Shown here: one piece after another, positions 26,534 to 35,091 of the stretch
Position numbering within the stretch: position 1 is the stretch's first letter
Layout of the letters: the number at the start of each line of letters is the position of its first letter
Assembly (NCBI RefSeq): GCF_014596745.1
Contig: NZ_JABTCF010000007.1
Coordinates: 1 to 64,000, forward strand
Reading direction: 5' to 3'
Source of the DNA: Maribacter aquimaris
GTDB lineage: Bacteria; Bacteroidota; Bacteroidia; Flavobacteriales; Flavobacteriaceae
DNA: 64,000 bases
Translations under genes and position numbers: made by a program
Notes under the pieces: model-generated
What the model was told of the DNA's origin: nothing
Database searches by the model: none
What the model saw: the letters and a program-made list of their open reading frames with translations, nothing else

Positions 26534-27817
26534 TTAAATTGTTTCTGCTTTTAATTCTTCTGCTCTGCTATCTGAATCCTTGGGTAGAATAGTAGCGTTC
26601 TTGAATCTTTTTAGACGTTTATTGATATTCGCCTTAACCACATAGTGGTCAATAGTCGGTGCAAATACGTTCATCAGCAATATGGCCAAGAACACACCCT
26701 CTGGATAAGCCGGATTGAAAACCCGGATCATCACGGACATAAAACCAATAAAAAAGCCATAAATCCATTTCCCTTTATTCGTTTGCGAACCTGTAACGGG
26801 ATCGGTAGCCATATAGACAATACCAAAGGCCAAGCCACCAACCAACAGATGCTTCCAGTATTCAAAACTCATTAAACCGTAAAAATTACTGGCCTCTGAA
26901 ATAACACCCAAATCAACAACCATGTTGAAAATGTAGCCCATAACCAATGAACCGATCACGGCACTCACCATAATTCGCCAGCTGGCTATTTTAGTATATA
27001 TCAAGAACAACCCCCCCAAAAGAATCAGGAACGTTGAAGTTTCACCTACCGAACCAGGGATAAAACCAAAGAACATATCGGAAATCGAATAATTGAGTTC
27101 CGCCAAATGGTTTTGGGCCAAGGCCCCTAAAACGGTTTCCCCAGATATGGCATCGGGTGTTCCCGTTCTTTCCACAGCTTGGTAAACCCAGACTTTGTCA
27201 CCACTCATCCAAGTAGGATAAGCGAAAAACAAAAATGCCCTTATGGTCAAAGCCGGATTCAGGATATTCATACCTGTTCCGCCAAATACCTCTTTCCCTA
27301 TAACCACACCAAAGACAACGGCAACAGCCAACATCCAAAGCGGTGTATCGATAGGAACGATCAAAGGCACCAACATCCCGGTAACCAAATACCCTTCTTC
27401 AACCTCGTGGCCTTTAATGATCGCGAAAATGAATTCAACAAGTAATCCGACACCATAGGAAACCACGACCAAGGGTAATACCTTGATAATCCCTATCCAA
27501 AAATTATCCCATGTAAGGAAGCTTTCCCACAAGGAAAATTCACGGGATACATTGTTCGCCACATCGATGGCAGCATAATATTGATATCCAGCATTGAACA
27601 TGGAAAACAATAACACCGGAATCAAAGCCATTATCACCATATTCATGGTACGCTTTAAATCATCGGCACCGCGAACATGGGCCCCAGAATGGGTCGTATC
27701 ATCAGGAGAGAACAAGAAAGTATGGATTGCGTTGAACGCAGGCGCCATTTTCTTATCCCTATAATGATGCTTTAATATGTGCAGTCTTTTCTTAAAGGTC
27801 AGTCTTTTATCACTCAT
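26534..27817 (-). CDS. nqrB: Na+-translocating NADH:quinone reductase subunit B
   Basis: The 427-residue polytopic subunit carries covalent FMN and riboflavin and is central to Na+ transport. The flavinylation motif reads SGET at residues 225-228; the Thr is kept while the usual Ala is Glu. GKEVFGGTGMNILNPAL and FNPAYPEGVFLAILLMN are family signatures. It starts four bases after nqrA. The substitution next to the FMN-Thr is worth comparing across Bacteroidota. Confidence 0.95.
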   Translation of the reverse strand: MSDKRLTFKKRLHILKHHYRDKKMAPAFNAIHTFLFSPDDTTHSGAHVRGADDLKRTMNMVIMALIPVLLFSMFNAGYQYYAAIDVANNVSREFSLWESFLTWDNFWIGIIKVLPLVVVSYGVGLLVEFIFAIIKGHEVEEGYLVTGMLVPLIVPIDTPLWMLAVAVVFGVVIGKEVFGGTGMNILNPALTIRAFLFFAYPTWMSGDKVWVYQAVERTGTPDAISGETVLGALAQNHLAELNYSISDMFFGFIPGSVGETSTFLILLGGLFLIYTKIASWRIMVSAVIGSLVMGYIFNMVVDLGVISEASNFYGLMSFEYWKHLLVGGLAFGIVYMATDPVTGSQTNKGKWIYGFFIGFMSVMIRVFNPAYPEGVFLAILLMNVFAPTIDHYVVKANINKRLKRFKNATILPKDSDSRAEELKAETI

Positions 27818-27820
27818 CTC

Positions 27821-29173
27821 TTAGCCTATTTCTTTATATAATAAATCCAATCCCTCACGAATGATCTTTTGGTGGGGCTGCTTGGAAATGCAAATAAATT
27901 CAGTTAAAGCAAAATCCTCAGGAGCCACTTCATAAAGCCCCAGTTGTTCCATTTCATCAAGGTCCTTGATCATGCACGCTTTTAGCAATTGCATTGGAAA
28001 AATATCCATAGGGAAAACCTCTTCATATTGTCCCGTTACCACAAATGCCCGATGCTCGCCATTCGTATTGGTATTTAGGTCGTATTTCTTTTTGGGGTTT
28101 AACCATGAGAATGTCAATGCCCTGGTCGTAGATACTTTATTGAATACCGGTAGTGCCCACCCGAACAATTCATAATCATCCCCTTCCGGAATAGCCGTGA
28201 CCGTATTATTATAATACCCCAAGTGACCATCCGGTCTACTTTTTGAGCCGGTCAACACATCCCCATTAATCACCCGGAAATTATCATTGTTGACCCCACT
28301 ACCATATAGGAAGGTGGCTATCTCGGCACCAATTTTGGTAATGAAGTACTTAGGTGTCTTAACCGATGACCCTGCCAAAGCAACAATTCGGTCGGCATTG
28401 AACTTACCTGTTAAGAGCAGCTCCCCTATCAAGACCAAATCCTGGGGTGAAACCGTCCAAACCACTTCTCCCTTGTTGATTGGGTCTATTTTATTTATTT
28501 GGGTGCCCACCAATCCTGCAGGATGCGGTCCTGAAACCTTATGCAATTCCAATCCACTTAGTCCCGAAAGGGGGGAATTTGAATTGGCCCCTACGGAAAC
28601 ATGTACTGCACCCGGTGTCAATTTACCCAAAGCCGTAATTGCGGCCTGAAGTTCCTTTTCCTTACCCTGTAATACGTAATCACTATTGGCAGCCAAAGGC
28701 GCTGTAGTATACCCAGAGATAAAAATCGATTTTGGGTTCGTATCCGGGTTCGCTATGATATCGTAAGGTCTTTGTTTTATAAAAGGCCAACACCCTGTTT
28801 TTAACAGATGGGCCTTTATTTGTGACGAAGTCGCCTTGGCGGCATCAAAAGCCCCATGTTCGACAACTGCCTGCGTCTTATCGGCAAGTATTTTGACGGA
28901 CAGGATTTTTCGCCTCGCCCCACGTTCTATTTCGACTAGCTCACCACTTACCGGCGACACAAACAACATTTCCGGATTGCTTTTATTAAAAAACAACGCT
29001 TCACCAGCCTTAACCTCAACACCTTGTTTTACAAGCATTTTGGGTGTGATTCCGTGAAAATCCTCAAGATTTATGGCATAAACGTTACTTAAAACCGCTT
29101 TGGCCGTAGTTTGTTCGGCAGCTCCTACCAAGTTAATGTTCAAGCCTTTTCGTATTCTGATGTCTTTAGACAT
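27821..29173 (-). CDS. nqrA: Na+-translocating NADH:quinone reductase subunit A
   Basis: The 450-residue cytoplasmic subunit is the first gene of the operon. The N-terminus (KDIRIRKGLNINLVGAAE) and the GLVGTQINKIDP and GSSVKTPKY segments match NqrA, which contributes to the quinone-binding side of the complex. No transmembrane segment is present. A -7 promoter element lies 34 bases upstream. Confidence 0.95.
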   Translation of the reverse strand: MSKDIRIRKGLNINLVGAAEQTTAKAVLSNVYAINLEDFHGITPKMLVKQGVEVKAGEALFFNKSNPEMLFVSPVSGELVEIERGARRKILSVKILADKTQAVVEHGAFDAAKATSSQIKAHLLKTGCWPFIKQRPYDIIANPDTNPKSIFISGYTTAPLAANSDYVLQGKEKELQAAITALGKLTPGAVHVSVGANSNSPLSGLSGLELHKVSGPHPAGLVGTQINKIDPINKGEVVWTVSPQDLVLIGELLLTGKFNADRIVALAGSSVKTPKYFITKIGAEIATFLYGSGVNNDNFRVINGDVLTGSKSRPDGHLGYYNNTVTAIPEGDDYELFGWALPVFNKVSTTRALTFSWLNPKKKYDLNTNTNGEHRAFVVTGQYEEVFPMDIFPMQLLKACMIKDLDEMEQLGLYEVAPEDFALTEFICISKQPHQKIIREGLDLLYKEIG

Positions 29174-29206
29174 AAATTGTAGACCTTAGGTTAACAAAAT
29201 TTCGGG

Positions 29207-29214
29207 CAAAAATA
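29207..29214 (-). promoter_or_regulatory. Promoter -7 element of the nqr operon
   Basis: On the minus strand the sequence reads TATTTTTG, matching TAnnTTTG, 34 bases before the nqrA start codon. No clear -33 element was found. Confidence 0.4.
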
Positions 29215-29275
29215 GCACTTAATGGAAAGTAATCATAATTATCTCCTATAAATTTGGGCAATTCATCGATGTAAA

Positions 29276-29305
29276 TTTGTTAGGAATGGTTTTTGTTTAC
29301 CTTTA
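29276..29305 (+). promoter_or_regulatory. Promoter of the T9SS plug gene
   Basis: TTTG at 29276-29279 and TACCTTTA at 29298-29305 are separated by 18 bases. This fits the Bacteroidota promoter with one mismatch in the last base, about 20 bases before the ATG. Confidence 0.5.
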
Positions 29306-29324
29306 CTTTAAAATTGAAGCATAA

Positions 29325-30569
29325 ATGCGGTTTTTCATTAAACAATTATTACTTCTACTCTTTACCCCATTTTTATTCGGGCAAATCCAAGAAGAAGTAA
29401 GTCCTCCAGACCATATCAGATCCATAGTTTTCAAGGGCGAAAAAGACGACCAATTCCCAGTTGTTCAGATTGGGGAACCCATTTTTTTGCAGTTTGATGA
29501 CCTAATGGCCAATGAACAGGACTATTATTACAAAATCGTTCATTGCGATTACGACTGGAAACCCTCCCGACTACTAAAATCACAATATTTGGGTGGCATT
29601 GACAACCAACGTATATTGGATTACGAAAACAGTTACTCAACCCTACAACCCTATTCCAATTACAGACTGACCATTCCCAATGACAATGTGCGGATGAAAG
29701 TTAGCGGCAATTATGTTTTGGAGGTTTACAATGGCAGCAATGAGCTACAGTTTTCAAGAAGATTCGTCGTCTATAAAGATCTGGTCACTGTAGGGGGAAC
29801 CGTTAAGCGTTCAAGGGATTTCGAGTTTATCAACGAAAAGCAAGTCGTACAGTTCAATGTGAACGCCGGAAGCCTTAGATTGGTAAACCCCAAAAAGGAG
29901 GTAAAGATAGCCATCCTTCAAAACTACCATTGGCCTACTGCCCTTTACAATATAGCCCCACAATTTACCATAGGAAACGAACTGGTTTATAAATATGACC
30001 AGGAAACCAGCTTTTATGGCGGCAATGAGTATTTCTATTTTGACACCAAGGACCTTAGGGCCCCAAGCTCTGTCATCTCGCGTATAGAGATCGGGGACCT
30101 ATACAACCACTATCTATTTGCCGATCAATATAGGGCCGATAGACCTTACACCTACTACCCAGACATCAATGGCGACTTCATGATACGCACACTACAAGGC
30201 AATGACGCCTCTAGGGAAGCCGAATACACCTTGGTACACTTTAGTCTCCCTTATTCGGAACGCATTGGTCTTGACAATGTTTATGTCTATGGAAAATTCA
30301 ACAATTACGCCTTAACCCCACAAAATAAGATGACCTATAACAAGGAGAATGGAATGATGGAGGCTGTCTTAAAAATGAAACAGGGGTTTTACAATTATAA
30401 ATATGTCATTGAGCGTGAAAACGAAGTCATAGAATTGAATACCATTTCCGGTAATTTCCATTTTACCGAAAACACCTATCTAATATTGGTCTATTACCGC
30501 AACTTCGGTGACATCTACGATAGCATCATAGGGGTAGGCTCAACCAACTCCCGAAACATCAGTAATTAA
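29325..30569 (+). CDS. Type IX secretion system plug protein (DUF5103 family)
   Basis: The 414-residue protein has a signal peptide (ending PFLFGQ) and then β-rich domains. Conserved motifs include PPDHIRSIVF near residue 28, HCDYDWKPSRL near residue 75, and YYPDINGDFMIRT near residue 280. The C-terminal domain resembles a β-sandwich and ends YLILVYYR. I recognise it as the DUF5103 family, whose F. johnsoniae member seals the SprA translocon of the T9SS from the periplasmic side. It links directly to the type B sorting-domain proteins in this window, the expected cargo of this machine. Confidence 0.85.
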   Translation: MRFFIKQLLLLLFTPFLFGQIQEEVSPPDHIRSIVFKGEKDDQFPVVQIGEPIFLQFDDLMANEQDYYYKIVHCDYDWKPSRLLKSQYLGGIDNQRILDYENSYSTLQPYSNYRLTIPNDNVRMKVSGNYVLEVYNGSNELQFSRRFVVYKDLVTVGGTVKRSRDFEFINEKQVVQFNVNAGSLRLVNPKKEVKIAILQNYHWPTALYNIAPQFTIGNELVYKYDQETSFYGGNEYFYFDTKDLRAPSSVISRIEIGDLYNHYLFADQYRADRPYTYYPDINGDFMIRTLQGNDASREAEYTLVHFSLPYSERIGLDNVYVYGKFNNYALTPQNKMTYNKENGMMEAVLKMKQGFYNYKYVIERENEVIELNTISGNFHFTENTYLILVYYRNFGDIYDSIIGVGSTNSRNISN

Positions 30570-30597
30570 CGTATATTTATCACCCTGAGTGACAAAT

Positions 30598-31731
30598 ATG
30601 GACAAAAAATTAATTTCTTTTACCAAGAAAAGGGACCAACAGAAATACAGGGGCACAAGCTGCAAGAATTGCGGACACCCCTTGGATATCAGCGACAAAT
30701 TCTGTCCCAACTGCTCCCAAGCGAACAGCACAAAAAAAATGACGCTTAGTGACTTTTTCGACGAGTTTTTCGCGAACGTCATTTCGTACGACTCCAAACT
30801 TCTCAAGACCCTATCGGCCCTATTGCTGCACCCGGGAAGCATTACCAAGGATTACATCAATGGAAAAAGGGTCTCTTACACCAATCCCTTCCGATTTTTA
30901 CTCAGCTTGGCGATCATCTATTTTTTGGCCATAAGTTTTAACAGTGATTTTTCAAAATTCGATGACTACGCCCTGGACCAGGATGCTTCTTCCTTCATTG
31001 GCGAAAACGGTGGGTTTAATTTGGATTTCGGGGATGACGAACAACAAGAGGAATTGTCCCATGTCATGGATTCGTTAAAATTGGCCGACAATATCCTAAA
31101 GATATCCGAGCAAATAAAAAAAAGGGATTCCACCCTACTGAGTCACCCTACACAAAGCTTCAAAACATATGCCGATAGCACTTTTGCCATTCGGTTTTCT
31201 GGAAAATACAAGATCACCAGTCTCTTGATCAACAAGAAAAACATAAAATCATACAGTAAATTAATCGAAGAATACCACCTTTCTGACACTTACGAAAACA
31301 AGATCGTCTTCAATACAGCGAAGAGTGTAAGCAAGTTTTCCAAGCAACCCGGAAGCTTTTTGAACGAACTTATATCAAAGCTCCCTTTAGCCACTTTCTT
31401 CTTTCTTCCCCTCTTTGCCATCTTCATTTGGCTGGTATACATCAGAAAAAGATATACTTATACCGATCATCTCATATTTAGCTTTCACAATCAATCTTTG
31501 TTGTTTATCTTGCTCATTATTAGTTTTTTAGTAGACTCCATATTTACCGTGGACAGTGGTTGGATTTTTATTGTCATTTTTTCCATCTATTTATATTGGG
31601 CCATGCGGAAATTCTACGGACAAGGAACTTTTAAAACAATCGTTAAATATCTTTTTTTGAACACGATTTTTTTTATTTTAGCAGGCATTTCAGTTATACT
31701 GCTGTTCACTGGAAGCTTAATTACATACTAA
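30598..31731 (+). CDS. DUF3667 family membrane protein with N-terminal zinc ribbon
   Basis: The 377-residue protein starts at ATG 30598 (MDKKLIS); an in-frame GTG nine bases upstream is less likely. Residues ~23-43 form a zinc ribbon (CKNCGHP then CPNCSQ). An ITKDYINGKRVSYTNPFRFL segment (about 80-100) is the family signature, followed by a membrane helix near 103 and four hydrophobic segments near residues 265-375. The middle 120-250 is soluble. The function is unknown. It lies 28 bases after the plug gene and one base before apaG. Confidence 0.8.
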   Translation: MDKKLISFTKKRDQQKYRGTSCKNCGHPLDISDKFCPNCSQANSTKKMTLSDFFDEFFANVISYDSKLLKTLSALLLHPGSITKDYINGKRVSYTNPFRFLLSLAIIYFLAISFNSDFSKFDDYALDQDASSFIGENGGFNLDFGDDEQQEELSHVMDSLKLADNILKISEQIKKRDSTLLSHPTQSFKTYADSTFAIRFSGKYKITSLLINKKNIKSYSKLIEEYHLSDTYENKIVFNTAKSVSKFSKQPGSFLNELISKLPLATFFFLPLFAIFIWLVYIRKRYTYTDHLIFSFHNQSLLFILLIISFLVDSIFTVDSGWIFIVIFSIYLYWAMRKFYGQGTFKTIVKYLFLNTIFFILAGISVILLFTGSLITY

Positions 31732-31732
31732 C

Positions 31733-32125
31733 ATGAGGACGATAACACAAGTTACGAAGGGAATAAAGATATCAGTGAACACGAGTTTCGAAGGCACCTT
31801 CTTCAAAAATTATAAAATGCATTATGCATTTGGCTATACCATTACCATAGAAAATCAAAGTACGCATTCAGTTCAATTAACTTCGCGACATTGGCAAATT
31901 TACGATTCATTGAATGAGATTGAAATGTTGGATGGGGAAGGGGTCATCGGCAAAAAACCGGTCATTAAACCCGGGGAATCCCACACCTATAATTCCGGAT
32001 GTCTTTTAGCCTCGACCATTGGAGCCATGAAAGGACATTACAATATGATCAATATTGAATCCTCGGAAGAGTTCAGGGTCTACATTCCTACCTTTAAATT
32101 CAGCGCTCCCTTTGCCTTGAATTAA
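31733..32125 (+). CDS. apaG: ApaG family protein
   Basis: The 130-residue protein matches ApaG (DUF525), a fibronectin-III-like β-sandwich protein: FGYTITIENQS, the LTSRHWQIYDS segment, VIGKKPVIKPGESHTYNSG and TIGAMKGHYNM. The family is linked to Co2+/Mg2+ resistance in enterobacteria, but the molecular function is unclear. It starts one base after the DUF3667 gene. Confidence 0.92.
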   Translation: MRTITQVTKGIKISVNTSFEGTFFKNYKMHYAFGYTITIENQSTHSVQLTSRHWQIYDSLNEIEMLDGEGVIGKKPVIKPGESHTYNSGCLLASTIGAMKGHYNMINIESSEEFRVYIPTFKFSAPFALN

Positions 32126-32169
32126 TTCTTTTTACCAAATATTTAGTTTTTTATCCATTCCCAATTCGG

Positions 32170-32177
32170 TACCTTTG
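32170..32177 (+). promoter_or_regulatory. Promoter -7 element of pruA
   Basis: TACCTTTG fits TAnnTTTG, 29 bases before the ATG. A T-rich stretch at 32147-32150 may be the -33 region. Confidence 0.45.
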
Positions 32178-32206
32178 GTCTGTTTTTCAATTTAAAAGAT
32201 ACAACT

Positions 32207-33835
32207 ATGGGTAAAGGTTTTTTTCAGGTACCAACGGCTATCAATGAGCCAATTAAAAGTTATTCTCCCGGCAGCCCGGAAAGAAAGGAAGTATTGGACC
32301 AATATAAAGCATACTTCAATGGCAATGAGGACATTCCTTTCTACATTGGCAACCAAGAAATAAGAACAGGTAACACCAAACCGATTTCACCACCACATGA
32401 TCATAAGCATATTGTTGGACAATATCATTTGGCGGAAAAGAAACATGTAGACCACGCCATTGAAAATGCCTTGGAATCCAGAAAGGCATGGGCCAATCTA
32501 ACATGGGAGCAGCGATCTGCAATTTTCATAAAAGCCGCGGAATTGATTGCCGGACCCTATAGGGCCAAAATCAATGCAGCTACCATGATCGCCCAATCCA
32601 AAAACATACACCAGGCAGAAATCGATGCCGCCTGCGAACTCATAGATTTCCTTAGATTCAATGTGGAGTATATGTCGCAAATCTATGAAGAACAACCTGA
32701 TTCCGCGGAAGGTATATGGAACCGTGTTGAATACCGTCCTTTAGAAGGATTTGTTTATGCCATTACCCCGTTCAACTTTACTGCGATTGCAGGTAATTTA
32801 CCTGCCAGTGCGGCAATGATGGGGAATGTTGTTGTCTGGAAACCCAGTGATAGCCAAATATTTTCGGCAAAGGTAATCGTTGATGTCTTCAAGGAAGCAG
32901 GACTCCCTGATGGTGTTATCAATGTAGTATATGGTGATCCCGTCATGATTTCCAAAACCGTTTTGGATAGTGCCGATTTCGCCGGATTACACTTTACCGG
33001 TTCCACACATGTTTTTAAAGAACTCTGGAAACAGATAGGAAACAACATACACACCTATAAGACCTACCCAAGAATTGTAGGCGAAACCGGTGGCAAGGAT
33101 TTCATCTTGGCCCATCCTACCGCAAAACCAAAACAGGTAGCTACGGCAATAACCAGGGGCGCCTTTGAATTCCAAGGTCAAAAATGTAGTGCTGCCTCTA
33201 GGGCCTACTTACCAAAATCAACCTCAAAAGAAATCTTGGAGTTGGTTAAGAAAGATGTCCAATCATTCAATAAACCAGGTTCCCCTGAGGATATGACCAA
33301 TTTTATCACTGCGGTCATACACGAAGGTTCTTTTGACAAATTGGCAAAGTATATTGACCAAGCCAAAGAAGATAAGGATGCCGAAATTGTTGTTGGTGGC
33401 AACTATGACAAATCAACGGGTTACTTTATCGAACCTACAGTGATATTGACTACCAACCCGCATTATACCACTATGGAAACCGAATTGTTCGGTCCGGTAA
33501 TGACCATATACGTTTATGATGATAAGGATTGGTCGGCAACCCTTGACCTGATCGACTCCACATCGGAATATGCTTTAACCGGAGCAGTCTTATCCCAAGA
33601 CCGTTACGCTATTGACGAAGCCACAAAAGCATTGCAGAATTGTGCCGGTAACTTCTATATCAATGACAAACCAACAGGTGCGGTCGTTGGCCAACAACCT
33701 TTTGGTGGCGCCCGAGCTTCAGGAACCAATGACAAGGCGGGATCGGCCCAGAACCTGCTTCGATGGGTATCCCCAAGACTGATCAAAGAGACATTTGTAA
33801 CCCCAGAAGATTACAGATATCCATTTTTAGGTTAA
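32207..33835 (+). CDS. pruA: L-glutamate gamma-semialdehyde (1-pyrroline-5-carboxylate) dehydrogenase
   Basis: The 542-residue aldehyde dehydrogenase oxidises glutamate semialdehyde to glutamate with NAD+, the second step of proline breakdown. It shows YAITPFNFTAIAGNLPA (NAD site), VVWKPSD, the HFTGSTHVFK segment, GETGGKDF (general base Glu) and the nucleophile Cys327 in GQKCSAASR. QQPFGGARASGTNDKAG near the C-terminus is typical of the PruA/RocA branch. No proline dehydrogenase gene is in the window. A strong terminator follows. Confidence 0.95.
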   Translation: MGKGFFQVPTAINEPIKSYSPGSPERKEVLDQYKAYFNGNEDIPFYIGNQEIRTGNTKPISPPHDHKHIVGQYHLAEKKHVDHAIENALESRKAWANLTWEQRSAIFIKAAELIAGPYRAKINAATMIAQSKNIHQAEIDAACELIDFLRFNVEYMSQIYEEQPDSAEGIWNRVEYRPLEGFVYAITPFNFTAIAGNLPASAAMMGNVVVWKPSDSQIFSAKVIVDVFKEAGLPDGVINVVYGDPVMISKTVLDSADFAGLHFTGSTHVFKELWKQIGNNIHTYKTYPRIVGETGGKDFILAHPTAKPKQVATAITRGAFEFQGQKCSAASRAYLPKSTSKEILELVKKDVQSFNKPGSPEDMTNFITAVIHEGSFDKLAKYIDQAKEDKDAEIVVGGNYDKSTGYFIEPTVILTTNPHYTTMETELFGPVMTIYVYDDKDWSATLDLIDSTSEYALTGAVLSQDRYAIDEATKALQNCAGNFYINDKPTGAVVGQQPFGGARASGTNDKAGSAQNLLRWVSPRLIKETFVTPEDYRYPFLG

Positions 33836-34214
33836 GCACATAATACCTAATACCTTACACGGCCCCTATTTTCCCATGGAAAGTAGGGGCTTTTTTTTAT
33901 TTTCAATATACCCACTACGCTAAAGGAACAAACTACAAAACCCTGAATCAAAATATCAACCCCTATTTTCGGGCAGCAAATTCTATTTTTACAAGCCCAT
34001 GCCATATTGCACTTTTAACGATATTCCCACCCTACATTGAACTGGGTTCAAGAAAAAAAAAAAAGAAGGAGTCCAAATGGCGCTAAAAACCTCCCCAATC
34101 ACCTTGTTACAAATACTTTAACACCCTTGAATTTGTAATTCAAGCAATTTTTATGTAAATTTAACGTTAACTTAATGTAAAGTTTTAGCATTTAGGAACC
34201 TAAAAAGCAAGATT
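33836..34214 (+). other. Intergenic region with terminator, otherwise empty
   Basis: The pruA terminator occupies 33862-33898. The rest is A/T-rich with an interrupted A-tract near 34050-34065 and no ORF, repeat or RNA fold that I could recognise. Confidence 0.5.
33862..33898 (+). terminator. Intrinsic terminator after pruA
   Basis: The stem GCCCCTATTTTCC / GGAAAGTAGGGGC (13 pairs, one G-T) has a 4-base loop and is followed by eight T. Confidence 0.9.
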
Positions 34215-34343
34215 ATGAATAAAGACAACAACTCGAACACCCCTATAACCAGTATGTTCACGTACTTGGATAGAGTGCAGAAATATGTGAAGAAATACGC
34301 AGAGAACTGCAGATATTCGTTTAATTCAATGTTTCAAATCTAA
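34215..34343 (+). CDS. Possible 42-residue basic small protein
   Basis: The ORF runs from ATG 34215 to TAA 34343. The product starts MNKDNNSNTPITSMFTYLDR and continues with a Lys/Tyr-rich amphipathic helix (VQKYVKKYAENCRY). There is no signal peptide. No clear promoter was found. It ends four bases before the convergent rsmG stop. It could be a real small protein or a chance ORF; only conservation would decide. Confidence 0.35.
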   Translation: MNKDNNSNTPITSMFTYLDRVQKYVKKYAENCRYSFNSMFQI

Positions 34344-34347
34344 AGGA

Positions 34348-34983
34348 TCAACCTTTGAATTTCATAGGTAGATAGACTATTTTTTTTGTTTCAAAAAAGT
34401 CTTCCGTAAAATAATCGGACAATTCAAAAGTCTGGGCACTTTTATAATTTTTAAGCTCTTCCGCCAAATCACCTCCCTTTAGATAAAGAATCCCGTTACG
34501 TCTGTCGTGCACCGATTCCTTTTTTATTTTCCCTTTTACCCAATGTACGAAGGTCGGCATAACGGCCACTGCCCTACTTACTATAAAATCGAACTGTTTA
34601 TCCAACTCTTCAACCCTGCTATTCACAGGGGTTACATTCTCTAGTTGCAATCCTTCAACAACTTCTTCCACCACCTTGATCTTCTTACCTATTGAATCTA
34701 CCAAAGTGAATTTCGATTCGGGAAAAAGTATGGCCAAGGGTATTCCCGGAAACCCACCACCGGTACCCACATCCAAGATTTCACTACCGGGTTTGAACAT
34801 TTGGACCTTAGCAATTCCAAGGGAATGCAAAACATGACGCAAGTACAATTCTTCAATGTCCTTTCGGGAAACCACATTGATTTTCAGGTTCCAATCCTTG
34901 TACAAATCTTCGAGCTTTTTAAGCTGATATTGTTGATTATCAGTTAAATTGGGAAAATATTTAAATACTATCTCAGCTTTCAT
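34348..34983 (-). CDS. rsmG: 16S rRNA (guanine527-N7)-methyltransferase RsmG
   Basis: The 211-residue enzyme uses SAM to methylate G527 of 16S rRNA. The SAM site reads DVGTGGGFPGIPLAI near residue 70, preceded by the NVVSRKDIEELYLRHVLHSL segment, with FIVSRAVAVMP near residue 125. I chose the start MKAEIVFKYFPN at 34983. The upstream Met at 35028 lies beyond a promoter-like element (35002-35009) and would add an unusual hydrophobic 15 residues. Confidence 0.93.
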   Translation of the reverse strand: MKAEIVFKYFPNLTDNQQYQLKKLEDLYKDWNLKINVVSRKDIEELYLRHVLHSLGIAKVQMFKPGSEILDVGTGGGFPGIPLAILFPESKFTLVDSIGKKIKVVEEVVEGLQLENVTPVNSRVEELDKQFDFIVSRAVAVMPTFVHWVKGKIKKESVHDRRNGILYLKGGDLAEELKNYKSAQTFELSDYFTEDFFETKKIVYLPMKFKG

Positions 34984-34986
34984 TCT

Positions 34987-34994
34987 TATCTTTG
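34987..34994 (+). promoter_or_regulatory. Possible plus-strand -7 element
   Basis: TATCTTTG fits TAnnTTTG and faces the desaturase gene 98 bases downstream. It lies only eight bases from the minus-strand rsmG element, so the two divergent promoters would overlap. Confidence 0.3.
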
Positions 34995-35001
34995 TATCTT
35001 G

Positions 35002-35009
35002 CAAAAATA
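35002..35009 (-). promoter_or_regulatory. Promoter -7 element of rsmG
   Basis: On the minus strand it reads TATTTTTG, 18 bases before the chosen start codon at 34983. A TTG on the minus strand lies 16 bases further upstream. Confidence 0.45.
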
Positions 35010-35091
35010 GCACATAAAGAATTCCCAATTAACGAAAAGGATATTATTAATCTGCTTTCAATGCCTTATATTTACATAAAGCTTACAACAA

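Noticed and set aside
34984-35028. Longer N-terminus for rsmG
   Set aside because: The extension lies across a promoter-like element and is not typical of the family.
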